Below, piece by piece: positions 26,693 through 36,340 of a stretch of 64,000 nt of DNA. A model generated the notes under the pieces. It ran no database searches, had not been told where the DNA came from, and saw nothing but the letters and a program-made list of their open reading frames with translations. Origin of the DNA: Bacteroidales bacterium (GTDB lineage: Bacteria; Bacteroidota; Bacteroidia; Bacteroidales; WCHB1-69); assembly GCA_017394765.1 (NCBI GenBank), contig JAFPXF010000041.1:35854-99853 (forward strand), given 5' to 3'. How positions within the stretch are numbered: the stretch's first letter is position 1; each line of letters starts with the position of its first letter. The position numbers were made by a program, and so were the translations under genes.

Positions 26693-27697
26693 TTATTTCG
26701 TGAAAGGAGGGCTTGGGGAATCCACAGGGCTGATGCGGAACGAGTTGCGGCCACAACGGCATGGCTCGGGATGGATGCAGGCCATGTTGCCCGTGCGGAA
26801 TCGCAACAACGGCATGCCCTCCACTCCCAACGTCGTGACAACCACTTCGCCTGTCTCGCCGGCAGGCACCGGGTTCCCGTTCTTGTCGATGATCTCCACA
26901 ATCAGCAATTCCGGATGATGATGCCCTCCGCAGCCGCAGCCGCATTCGGAGAAGGTGATGGACATGGTGTTGGATGAGTAGGTGGCTACGAGATCGACGC
27001 CCCAGCGTTCCTGAATGCTTTTGCCGTTTTCGTTGAGCTCGAAATTTTGGTTTCGCAGCGTGTCCCCGATGGCGATGATCCGCTTGACGGAGGATTGGCG
27101 ATAGTCAATGCCCTTGCTTTCGGCATAATCAAGCATTTTCAGCACATGCGAGGGTGTGCTCATCAGGATGTAGGGCTTCAGCTCCCCAATGGTATCCCAT
27201 TGTTTCTCGAAGCTGTTGTCGTCTATATGGATGATGCAGGCCCCGAACTTGCGTATGCCGATAAAATAGGCCATCTGGGAGATGAATGGCAGGCCTTTGG
27301 GCGGAATCAGCAAGGAAACGCTTCCGGGACGCACTCCGGCACAGTTGAATGTGATCGCCTCGTTGTACGCAAGCCGTTCGAGATCGCTGTCTGTACGGGC
27401 AAACTTCACCGATTTCCCATCACTGCCGGGAATAAAAACGTAGTCGATAACCCTCCATTTCGGAACACATAGAAAATCGTCGTTGTGGCTCTCTATGTCG
27501 AACTTGGTGGTGAAAGGGACACGCCGCAAATCATCCAAATGCTCGATTTTGGAGTAGTCTATGCCGTGCTCGGCGAACAGCCTTTTGTAAAAAGGGGAAT
27601 AGACTTGTAGATAGGCTATGTGTTCGCGCATTTTTTCCTCCTGGAATTGGCGGATGACTTCGGCGGTTTGATATTCAATTTCGGGTGTGAACTCCAT
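26693..27697 (-). CDS. PaaK-like AMP-binding (phenylacetate-CoA ligase family) protein lacking the C-terminal domain
   Basis: 334 aa against ~430 for the family. Family features include YSPFYKRLF, DDLRRVPFTTKFDI, LMSTPSHVLKML, LLIVEIIDKNGNPVPAGETG and MPLLRFRTGNM. The P-loop position, usually SSGTTGKP, reads FIPGSDGKSV. A cysteine/histidine cluster ECGCGCGGHHH sits near residue 255. The frame ends right after CRCGRNSFRISP, where the hinge and the mobile C-terminal domain should begin. Both changes suggest altered or lost adenylation activity. It could be a functional stand-alone N-domain or a gene decaying next to obg. Substrate unknown. Confidence 0.75.
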   Translation of the reverse strand: MEFTPEIEYQTAEVIRQFQEEKMREHIAYLQVYSPFYKRLFAEHGIDYSKIEHLDDLRRVPFTTKFDIESHNDDFLCVPKWRVIDYVFIPGSDGKSVKFARTDSDLERLAYNEAITFNCAGVRPGSVSLLIPPKGLPFISQMAYFIGIRKFGACIIHIDDNSFEKQWDTIGELKPYILMSTPSHVLKMLDYAESKGIDYRQSSVKRIIAIGDTLRNQNFELNENGKSIQERWGVDLVATYSSNTMSITFSECGCGCGGHHHPELLIVEIIDKNGNPVPAGETGEVVVTTLGVEGMPLLRFRTGNMACIHPEPCRCGRNSFRISPVDSPSPPFTK

Positions 27698-27797
27698 GGT
27701 CGAAAGCGGACTTAGAGAGATTGTAAAAGTGAGTTTTTGTTTTGAGACATGCGAATACCGATATTCATTTGAGACGAATATAGGCCGTAATAGGCTG

Positions 27798-27805
27798 CAA
27801 AAATA
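27798..27805 (-). promoter_or_regulatory. -7 box (TATTTTTG) of the PaaK-like gene
   Basis: Minus-strand TATTTTTG lies about 100 bases upstream of the start at 27697, just past the hydrolase stop. Confidence 0.5.
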
Positions 27806-27814
27806 GGAAAAAAA

Positions 27815-29215
27815 TCAATTGTTCTTTTGTGATGGCACAGAATTGCCTGTCAATTCGAGCACGTTGGGGCACACGGTCTCCTCTATGACACCGTATTCAT
27901 CGGGGCTTCCTGTGGTGCAGGTCTGAAGCAAGTGATTGGCATTCGGGATGATATGGAATTGGTGAGGCCATTTCCTGGAGAGATAACGGCGCATCAGCGT
28001 CTGGTTGGCGACGGCATCTACTTGCAAATCTTTCCCGCCGTTGATGGCGATGACGGGACAACGCACTTTCTGGATGTATTTCTTGGGGTCGAAGTGGAAA
28101 AGCGTGAAGAACCACGGAGAGGTGAGCTGTTGGATGGCCGTTATTTTTCCCGTCAAGGTCATGTTGTATCGTGTCTGCTCCTCAGGGGTGAGTCTTGCGC
28201 ATTGCGCGTCCCAGAATGTTCCGATGAGTCTGGCGGCCTCCTGCGGTGTTTTGGATTTCCGGACGAGGCTGTACAGCTCCTCGGAGATCCGGAAGCTGTT
28301 GTCGATTTCAGCGGGTGAGAGCTCGTGGTTGGCCTGGCTGATGGCACGCAGCTGATAGAGCAGCACTTCGTGCATGGGCTGCGCCACGCCGCCCAGGGTG
28401 ACGATGCCGGAAACGCGCCTGTCCTTGGATGCCACAATGAAGGCCACGATGCTGCCTTCGCTATGTCCCAGCAAATAGACGGGCAGCCCGGCCAATTCGG
28501 GGCGTGCCTGCAGCGAGTCCATGATCAGCTGCACCCCGTCGGCGAAGTCGAACGTGGTGGACTTTTGGAAAAGGGCAGGCGGGAAGTCGTCGTAGCGGAA
28601 CACGGCGGCGTTGACGGTGCGGGTCAGATGGTCCGCAATCACAAGGAAAGGCTTGTGCCCCGCGATGCTCTCGTCGCGGTCTTGCCATCCAGAACCGCTG
28701 ATGAGGATGTAGAGTGCCGTCGGGTTGCGACTGTCGGGCATCGTCAGGATCCCGTTGATGAGCGGGATCCCGCCGTCGCGGGAACGGAAATGAAGATCCT
28801 CGCTAAGGTATGGGAATGGAGGCTGCGGTGTCTGCGGCCGGCGTATCACGGTGCGCTCATGACCCCGCTCCAGCGTGAGGGGGAAATGCTTCCGGTTTTG
28901 GATGAAGGTGCCCACGAAGCGCGTCCCGTCGTACACACCCGTGTAAGAGGCCCCGATGGATTTCATTCTCCAGGAGAGCGTGTCACCCCCGAAGGAGACG
29001 TTCTCCGCCTTCCTGCCAAGGGCGTATTGGTCTGGACTGTCAAGCTCCACCTGCAGCGTGCCGCCCGACATCTCCACAAACATGCCCAACCGCAGGGAAT
29101 CCGTGGGCGAGATTTTCAGCATGCCTTCCCAATAGCCGTCGATGTTTTGGGCGGAAAGGGCACATGCCAGCAGGAGAAGCATGAATGTGATTCTGAAGCG
29201 CCACAAATGTATCAT
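27815..29215 (-). CDS. Secreted alpha/beta hydrolase (serine hydrolase) family protein
   Basis: 466 aa from MIHLWRFRITFMLLLLACALSAQ, a clear signal peptide; the longer frame overlaps the Nudix gene. Residues ~25-130 are a beta-rich N-terminal domain common in these Bacteroidota proteins (GYWEGMLKI, LRLGMFVEMSGG). The hydrolase domain has the oxyanion region ISGSGWQDRDE, nucleophile elbow GHSEGS, acid INGGKDLQVD and histidine NANHLLQ. A peptidase or esterase acting in the periplasm is likely; the substrate is not determinable. It lies 37 bases after the Nudix gene. Confidence 0.88.
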   Translation of the reverse strand: MIHLWRFRITFMLLLLACALSAQNIDGYWEGMLKISPTDSLRLGMFVEMSGGTLQVELDSPDQYALGRKAENVSFGGDTLSWRMKSIGASYTGVYDGTRFVGTFIQNRKHFPLTLERGHERTVIRRPQTPQPPFPYLSEDLHFRSRDGGIPLINGILTMPDSRNPTALYILISGSGWQDRDESIAGHKPFLVIADHLTRTVNAAVFRYDDFPPALFQKSTTFDFADGVQLIMDSLQARPELAGLPVYLLGHSEGSIVAFIVASKDRRVSGIVTLGGVAQPMHEVLLYQLRAISQANHELSPAEIDNSFRISEELYSLVRKSKTPQEAARLIGTFWDAQCARLTPEEQTRYNMTLTGKITAIQQLTSPWFFTLFHFDPKKYIQKVRCPVIAINGGKDLQVDAVANQTLMRRYLSRKWPHQFHIIPNANHLLQTCTTGSPDEYGVIEETVCPNVLELTGNSVPSQKNN

Positions 29216-29252
29216 TGTCGTATGCTTTGTTTTTGTTTTGATCTCTGTTTTT

Positions 29253-29696
29253 TCAAAAGCTCTTCCACAAATCGCGCAATGTCGCATACGAGCCTTGGAG
29301 CTTTTGTTCCACTTCATCCTTCGGTGTCCAAAGGGCTTGGGTGATCTCCTCCTCGGTTTGCGGGATGAGTTCTTGTTTGGGGGCGTACATGCGGTACCAG
29401 TGGGTCTCCTTGAGGATGGGCTCGCCGTGCAGGGTGTAGGTGTGAAACGTGGAGGGCAGCACGTCGCCGAGGGTGATGCCGTGCAACCCGGTCTCTTCGG
29501 TCACTTCGCGCAGGGCAGCCTCGTCGTAACGTTCACCCGCCTCCACCTTGCCCTTCGGGAAATCCCACTTGTCAAGACGGTATATCATCAGAATCTCTCC
29601 ACTGTCATTGGAGACAACGCCTCCCGCCGCGTGGATAAGCCGATGGTCATGCACCAATTCGGGGTCGATAGGCTGGTCGTTTTGGTAAATTGTCAT
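29253..29696 (-). CDS. Nudix hydrolase (MutT family)
   Basis: 147 aa from MTIYQNDQPIDPE. The Nudix box is perfect: G-x5-E-x7-R-E-V-x-E-E-x-G-L, beginning GKVEAGERYDEAA, preceded by WDFP. It hydrolyses a nucleoside-diphosphate-linked substrate, identity unknown. I preferred 29696 over the longer frame because the N-terminal extension is low quality. Confidence 0.9.
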   Translation of the reverse strand: MTIYQNDQPIDPELVHDHRLIHAAGGVVSNDSGEILMIYRLDKWDFPKGKVEAGERYDEAALREVTEETGLHGITLGDVLPSTFHTYTLHGEPILKETHWYRMYAPKQELIPQTEEEITQALWTPKDEVEQKLQGSYATLRDLWKSF

Positions 29697-29820
29697 ATAT
29701 AAATGTATAATTTTATATAAATGTAAAGCTGGATCTGCAAGCTGTAAACATGCCATCCACGTTCCCTGCAATCGTAAAATAGATGGTTTTCAGATGATGC
29801 AATCGTATGATCAATTTTTG

Positions 29821-29828
29821 TATCTTTG
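29821..29828 (+). promoter_or_regulatory. -7 box (TATCTTTG) of tRNA-Ala
   Basis: TATCTTTG ends 14 bases before the tRNA 5' end, a good match to TAnnTTTG and correct spacing for a short leader. Confidence 0.6.
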
Positions 29829-29842
29829 CCGCCCGAAAAAAA

Positions 29843-29915
29843 GGGCCTTTAGCTCAGCTGGTAGAGCGCGTCCTTCGCATGGACGAGGTCACGGGTTCGA
29901 GTCCCGTAAGGTCCA
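29843..29915 (+). tRNA. tRNA-Ala (anticodon CGC)
   Basis: 73 nt. The acceptor stem GGGCCTT/AAGGTCC contains the G3:U70 wobble that marks alanine tRNAs. The D-arm is AGCTCAGCTGGTAGAGC, the anticodon stem-loop CGTCC-TTCGCAT-GGACG gives anticodon CGC (29876-29878), and the T-loop TTCGAGT is present. Discriminator A; CCA is not encoded. It is convergent with the downstream minus-strand gene. Confidence 0.95.
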
Positions 29916-29925
29916 CTCCCTCCCT

Positions 29926-31350
29926 TTATTTTCCGGATTTGAACATCACATAGATGTTCACGGCGGCGTATTCGTCGGTGACATCGGTGCAGTTGACAGA
30001 GAAGATGGCGACATTGCGGCCAAGGAAGCTGTACTTGCCCTTCTCGGAGAGGATGTCCTGCTCTTTTTCGCTGGGGGCCTGGTTGTAGAAGGTGAAGTCC
30101 ATGAGGTTGCGGGAGGCGGCGTTGCTGTTCGAGAACTTGTAATAGCGGTTGTCGGCCAGCGTGCCCTTGCCGTTCAGCATCTTGTAGTAGAGGGCGAGTG
30201 CTTCCAGAGAGGGCGCGAACAGGCAAACTTCGTTGCGTTCCACGAACAGCGGATAGGCGGTCGGGTTCACCAGATCCTTGGCACCCAAGAAGGTGGAATC
30301 CGTGACAGGATAGATGCCGCTGGGGTGTTGGTTGCGGAAAAGCTCGGCGCGCTCCTCGCTGCCGAAGGGCACCAGTACCCGGTGTGCCGTGTCCTGCATC
30401 ACCACCATGTACTGATAGTGACGGGAGGAGTCGCCCGCCAACGAGAAGGTGCAGGTCGCGTGGCTCTTGCCCGTCCGCTTGAGATACCACTCCGTGTTAA
30501 AGGGCAGCATCTGTTCGGGAATGTCGAAGTTGTGCTTCGACTGCTGCGCCAACGCCTTCAGCTTGTCGCTCGCAGGTGTGTAGCCGGCCAGGGTGATCTC
30601 ATCGCGGCCCAGACGCAACTGGAAGGCCGACCAGTCAGAAAATGGATTGGCTTTCTTGATCTTGGCGTACGTCTCCTCCGTCAGGAAGGTGGCAATATGC
30701 TTGCCGAATTCCTGGTTCTGGATGAGCACCCAGTTCTGTTTCATGTTCTTGGCCGAAAGCTCATACAACCCCTTGAATGCCTTGTTGTCAAGCAGGTTCT
30801 TGGGGTGCGTGTGCTGGATGATGGACTTTTTCAACAACTCCATGTCGTCCGAGATGGAGAGGATGTGGTTGAAATAGACGAATTTCAGGCTTTTGAATTT
30901 CGTGCCGTATGTGTATATCTTGTAATGTTCGAAAGAGGTGAAGTTCGCAGGGTCGATGTTGAGGGCGCGGAGCAGTTTCTTGAACACATTTTTCTCAATG
31001 TGTGTATTGAAGAGCGCGTGGGGGCCGTTATCGCCGGGATGGCCCGAGACGGTCAGGTCGTATTGGCCTGTCAGCTTGGCATAGACATCCTCGTAAGCGG
31101 GCAGCACATCCATGGCGAACCCCTCCGTGAAGTAGGGCGCCAACGGGGCCACACCCTTCTGGAACCCCTCGTTGTCGTTGATCTCGAAGACGAACATCGC
31201 ATCCGTCGGCACGGCCTCAATTAACTCGGAACGGGTTTGCCGGAAAAATGTGTAGTAGAAAAAAATGCCGACGCCGACGAGTATCAGGGCCAGCACGCTC
31301 AGCCAGACAATCCAGCCGCGACGCTTATCAGTGTTGTATTCCTCTTTCAT
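29926..31350 (-). CDS. Membrane-anchored DUF3352-like protein
   Basis: 474 aa. A basic cytoplasmic start (MKEEYNTDKRRG) and one membrane helix (WIVWLSVLALILVGVGIFFY) are followed by a large extracytoplasmic part starting ELIEAVPTDAMFVFEIND. That is the kind of opening seen in DUF3352 proteins. The rest is mixed alpha/beta with no catalytic motif I recognise. It probably forms a group with the DUF5606 gene upstream (71-base gap). Family assignment is tentative. Confidence 0.65.
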   Translation of the reverse strand: MKEEYNTDKRRGWIVWLSVLALILVGVGIFFYYTFFRQTRSELIEAVPTDAMFVFEINDNEGFQKGVAPLAPYFTEGFAMDVLPAYEDVYAKLTGQYDLTVSGHPGDNGPHALFNTHIEKNVFKKLLRALNIDPANFTSFEHYKIYTYGTKFKSLKFVYFNHILSISDDMELLKKSIIQHTHPKNLLDNKAFKGLYELSAKNMKQNWVLIQNQEFGKHIATFLTEETYAKIKKANPFSDWSAFQLRLGRDEITLAGYTPASDKLKALAQQSKHNFDIPEQMLPFNTEWYLKRTGKSHATCTFSLAGDSSRHYQYMVVMQDTAHRVLVPFGSEERAELFRNQHPSGIYPVTDSTFLGAKDLVNPTAYPLFVERNEVCLFAPSLEALALYYKMLNGKGTLADNRYYKFSNSNAASRNLMDFTFYNQAPSEKEQDILSEKGKYSFLGRNVAIFSVNCTDVTDEYAAVNIYVMFKSGK

Positions 31351-31421
31351 ACGGTATGATTTTGGGTTTTGGTATGAGGCGTAGGCGCATCATTGCGCGC
31401 CTACGCCGGGGTTGTGGGTGA

Positions 31422-31832
31422 TTATTCGGTTTTCTCCTCCTGCTGCGGCTCCTCCAAATCGATGAGGTTGTGCTGCACCAGGATGTTGTACCACGCCAGC
31501 ACCTTCTTGATGTTGGAGACATAGACGCGGTCGCGGTCGTAGTTGGGCAGCACTTCGCCGAAATAGGACTTCAACATGTTGTTGTCCTTCGGAATGGCGA
31601 CGGGCTGGCCGTTCTCCTTTTTGAAGATGGCTTGCAAGACCGATTGCAAGGTCACCTCCTCTTCATCGGTGAATATGGCGATGTTGTCCAAGGTGGCCAC
31701 CCCGTCGTGTGAGAAGGCGGGGAAACGGTGGCCGTCTTCCAAAGATTCAACGATGAAGCTGTTCGGAGTGCGGGAAATGAGTTTGTACAGGGATCCTTTT
31801 CCAGTGATTGATAAGATGTTGCTTAAATCCAT
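31422..31832 (-). CDS. DUF5606 domain protein
   Basis: 136 aa, soluble. MDLSNILSITGKGSLYKLIS and TPNSFIVESLEDGHR are hallmarks of this small Bacteroidota family, followed by a C-terminal region with SYFGEVLPNYDRDRVY and an acidic tail EEPQQEEKTE. No function is known. It starts 9 bases after the stop of the lipoprotein gene at 31842-32723 and is probably co-transcribed. Confidence 0.85.
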   Translation of the reverse strand: MDLSNILSITGKGSLYKLISRTPNSFIVESLEDGHRFPAFSHDGVATLDNIAIFTDEEEVTLQSVLQAIFKKENGQPVAIPKDNNMLKSYFGEVLPNYDRDRVYVSNIKKVLAWYNILVQHNLIDLEEPQQEEKTE

Positions 31833-31841
31833 GTTTTTTTT

Positions 31842-32723
31842 TTAGTTTTGAAAATAGTTGATGATTCTTTTCCGGATGGAGATGATTTGGTTGTCGCGGG
31901 CCGTCACCTCGACTTGCCAGTTTTTCTGACTGTCATGGTCGAAATAGAAGGTCTGCTCCTTCACATGATGTATCTTGTCCTCGTAAATGCTTTTTAGTTG
32001 GCGCCCGTCTTGGGCATAAAGGTTGTAGGTGAATTCGATCAAAACGTTGCCGGGCTTATAGACGCAGCGGTTGACCTCGTCACCATAGTTGTCGTACTCG
32101 ATGGTGACCGTCTTGAACATCTTGCCGTTGGGCTCGAACTCGGTGACTTTGGAGACAAGTCCCTGCTCGTTGTATTTGGTCTCCGTGCGGGTGGTGTAGT
32201 CTCCGAACGATTGGGCGCTGCGGATGATGTTGCCCACCCCGTCGGTGGTGTGCGCGAAAGCTATCACCACACTGTCGCCTTGGAATACCTGCTCCCCGCT
32301 GATGAAACCGTTGCGGTCGTACAGGTATTTGCCCCGCGTCACAAGCGTGTCCGTCGAGGAAGTCTCCTTCCAGGCGACAATCTGCGCCTTCTTGTTGTAG
32401 TGGTATTTCCGGTACAGGGTGTCATCGGGCAATTTCACCTTGACGAAGTCGGTGAGGAAGCCGTCGGACGTGTAGCGCTGCTGCGAGATGAGGTCGGGCT
32501 TGATCCGCTTGAGCAGCTTGGGAAGCTGTGTGGTGTCGTTCAGGGAAATACTGTCCGTCGGAAAGAAGCTTTCCGTGCGGATTTCCTTGACAAGCCCGAA
32601 GATGTGGTTGCGCTGCAGGTGGTTCTTCTCGATGTCAGGGGTGATGACAATGGGCTCCGGCTGCTTGTGGCAACCGCAAGCGAAGGTCATTGTGATGATG
32701 AGAAGTATGTAAAAGTGCCGCAT
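31842..32723 (-). CDS. Lipoprotein with YD/RHS-like strand repeats
   Basis: 293 aa. The signal peptide with lipobox FACGC predicts a lipidated protein. The body has short strand pairs of the type 'Y..DGFLTDFVKV', 'YLYDRNGFISGEQV', 'TKYNEQGLVSKVTEF' and 'IEYDNYGDEVNRCVY', resembling the YD repeats of Bacteroidota cell-surface proteins. The domain function is unknown. Short repeats lie directly upstream (32727-32756). Confidence 0.75.
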   Translation of the reverse strand: MRHFYILLIITMTFACGCHKQPEPIVITPDIEKNHLQRNHIFGLVKEIRTESFFPTDSISLNDTTQLPKLLKRIKPDLISQQRYTSDGFLTDFVKVKLPDDTLYRKYHYNKKAQIVAWKETSSTDTLVTRGKYLYDRNGFISGEQVFQGDSVVIAFAHTTDGVGNIIRSAQSFGDYTTRTETKYNEQGLVSKVTEFEPNGKMFKTVTIEYDNYGDEVNRCVYKPGNVLIEFTYNLYAQDGRQLKSIYEDKIHHVKEQTFYFDHDSQKNWQVEVTARDNQIISIRKRIINYFQN

Positions 32724-32726
32724 TAT

Positions 32727-32756
32727 AGTGAACAGTGATCAGTGAACAGTGATCAG
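32727..32756 (+). repeat. AGTGAACAGTGATCAG short repeat (left flank)
   Basis: Two near-tandem copies of AGTGAACAGTGATC. The reverse complement pattern occurs at 33179-33224 and 47088-47119. Confidence 0.75.
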
Positions 32757-32802
32757 AAATTGGTGATGGGTGATTATTAGGGTTGTTGGAAGATTTGTTT
32801 TA

Positions 32803-33156
32803 TTATTGTAGTTTTGTTTTTAGATGATTGATGAAACCTGATAATATTTTTCTGACAGTAATGATTTGCTTGAAAATATCATTGTTTGAATTAATGTAAT
32901 CGAGTTCAGCGGAAATCAGCAATTGTGTTTCTAATTCAGCTAATGAACCTTGGGAAATAAGGCAAAAACGTAAAAGTTCTTTGTCGCTGTCTCTGCCTGC
33001 ACCTTCCGCAATGTTCGACGGAATAGATACCGCAGCCCTTCTTATTTGTGAACAGATGCCAAATTGTTCGTGGGATGGAAAGTGCTTCAGTAAAAGATAA
33101 ACCTCTTTCACCAACTTCATACTTTCTTTCCAAACTGCCAAATCCTTATGATTCAT
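32803..33156 (-). CDS. Four-helix-bundle protein (23S rRNA intervening-sequence protein family)
   Basis: 117 aa. The family signature is complete: DLAVWKESMKLVKEVYLL, FGICSQIRRAAVSIPSNIAE, GAGR and SQGSLAELETQL, ending in a helix FINHLKTKLQ. The family forms a small helical bundle; its role is unresolved, and some members sit within rRNA intervening sequences. Here it stands alone between urocanase and a lipoprotein gene and is bracketed by inverted short repeats. A decayed relative lies at 17970-18062. Confidence 0.93.
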   Translation of the reverse strand: MNHKDLAVWKESMKLVKEVYLLLKHFPSHEQFGICSQIRRAAVSIPSNIAEGAGRDSDKELLRFCLISQGSLAELETQLLISAELDYINSNNDIFKQIITVRKILSGFINHLKTKLQ

Positions 33157-33178
33157 AATACTAAAACATATTACAGAC

Positions 33179-33224
33179 CACTGTTCACTAATTACAGATC
33201 ACTGATCACTAATCACTGATCACT
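33179..33224 (-). repeat. CACTGTTCACT/CACTGATCACT short repeat (right flank)
   Basis: Degenerate run of CACTGTTCACT, CACTGATCACT and AATCACTGATCACT, inverted relative to 32727-32756. It ends one base before the urocanase stop codon. Confidence 0.75.
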
Positions 33225-33225
33225 T

Positions 33226-35226
<2,001 letters not shown>

Positions 35227-35248
35227 TCTAAAATTTTTTTATGAGCTG

Positions 35249-35256
35249 CAAAAATA
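35249..35256 (-). promoter_or_regulatory. -7 box (TATTTTTG) of hutU
   Basis: Minus-strand TATTTTTG lies 22 bases upstream of the hutU start; together with 35336-35343 it forms a divergent promoter pair. Confidence 0.55.
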
Positions 35257-35335
35257 CAAAAAAAGGAAATAGGGTCGTGGACCGGGCGAAGTGCGAACGA
35301 AGCAACTTCGGAGTGTCTTGTATTATCATTTTTTG

Positions 35336-35343
35336 TACATTTG
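35336..35343 (+). promoter_or_regulatory. -7 box (TACATTTG) of the DUF4332 gene
   Basis: TACATTTG fits TAnnTTTG, about 75 bases before the start at 35418. It lies on the strand opposite to the hutU box. Confidence 0.5.
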
Positions 35344-35417
35344 CAGCCTCGTTAAACTATAATCGGAGAAAGCCGAAAATCCGGAAAAGAGTAGGCGCAT
35401 TCATAAAAACTATCACT

Positions 35418-35825
35418 ATGGCATATAAAATCGAACAAATTGAAGGAGTCGGCGACGTTTACCAACAGAAGTTGAACGCAGTGGGCATCCAGACCACGGA
35501 TGACCTGCTTAAGCAGTGCGCCAAAAAGGCTGGACGCGCCAAGTTGGCCGAGCAGACCGAGATCAGCGAGAAACTGATCCTCAAGTGGACCAATCATTCC
35601 GATTTGTTCAGAGTCAAGGGCGTGGCCGGACAGTTCGCCGAACTGCTGGAGGCCGCCGGCGTGGACACGGTGAAGGAGTTCCGCCACCGCGTGCCCGCCA
35701 ATCTCCAACCCAAGCTCGAAGAGGTGAACAACGCCAAGAACATCTGCAATCGCGTTCCCTCCGTCTCCGAACTGGAAAAGATGATCGAGTTCGCCAAAGG
35801 CCTTGATCCTGTGATGGAGTACTAA
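35418..35825 (+). CDS. DUF4332 (helix-hairpin-helix) protein
   Basis: 135 aa from MAYKIEQIEGVGDVYQQKL. Two helix-hairpin-helix-like segments are visible (IEQIEGVGDVYQQKLNAVGI and LFRVKGVAGQFAELLEAAGV), typical of DUF4332, which may bind nucleic acid or act as a scaffold. I chose this start rather than the longer frame because residues before it are low quality and lie over the promoter. It stands alone, with a strong terminator immediately behind. Confidence 0.85.
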   Translation: MAYKIEQIEGVGDVYQQKLNAVGIQTTDDLLKQCAKKAGRAKLAEQTEISEKLILKWTNHSDLFRVKGVAGQFAELLEAAGVDTVKEFRHRVPANLQPKLEEVNNAKNICNRVPSVSELEKMIEFAKGLDPVMEY

Positions 35826-35835
35826 TCAAAAAAAC

Positions 35836-35861
35836 GCCGCGAATTTCGCGGCTTTTTTTTT
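35836..35861 (+). terminator. Intrinsic terminator after the DUF4332 gene
   Basis: Perfect 8-bp stem GCCGCGAA-T-TTCGCGGC (35836-35852) followed by nine T. The A-run before it could let it also serve the minus-strand genes. Confidence 0.88.
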
Positions 35862-35900
35862 GAAAACTGTTTGACGAAAGATTTCTGGAACCCGTTGTCG

Positions 35901-36275
35901 TTATTCAATGACCCGTATGGAGAAATTGATTCGTTGTTGAAAATCAGGGGAACCCTTGGCTTGAACCATTCTGACAATTACGAACCCTTTTTTTTCGCCT
36001 TTGAAAACGAAAACTCGATTGCTGTTTCCACCAAGTGGAATATCCGTGATGGGTGTGTTCGGATACGAATTAACATAATATGAAGACATGCTTACTACAT
36101 CCGTTTCGTATTGATTTTCCCATTCCCAAGTATAGTTAATACTTGTGAATTCAACTAATTCGATACCAAATGATTCTCCAATATGTAAAACATAATCTGC
36201 CTCTTTCTGGCAGGAAGTCATCGCGAATGCAAGAAAAAGTGCAGACACTAAAATAATTAATTGAGTTCTTTTCAT
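35901..36275 (-). CDS. Lipoprotein, possibly chagasin-like (I42) protease inhibitor
   Basis: 124 aa with signal and lipobox AMTSC. The mature part is beta-rich: HIGESFGIELVEFTSINYTW followed by EWEN, later PLGGNSNRVFVFKGEKKGFV and INFSIRVIE. The order resembles chagasin-type cysteine-protease inhibitors (G..F.I.L.....Y.W, then a GG loop before FTFK, then a strand pair). However, the NPTTGY and RPW loops are not conserved. It is the last gene of a run behind a C10 cysteine peptidase and a metallopeptidase, which supports an inhibitor role. Function is inference; a generic Ig-like lipoprotein is the alternative. Confidence 0.5.
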   Translation of the reverse strand: MKRTQLIILVSALFLAFAMTSCQKEADYVLHIGESFGIELVEFTSINYTWEWENQYETDVVSMSSYYVNSYPNTPITDIPLGGNSNRVFVFKGEKKGFVIVRMVQAKGSPDFQQRINFSIRVIE

Positions 36276-36340
36276 ATTTTATCAAAGTACATTGGTTTAC
36301 AGTTTGTTATTTCACATGCAATGTTGAGCCCAAAGGAACA

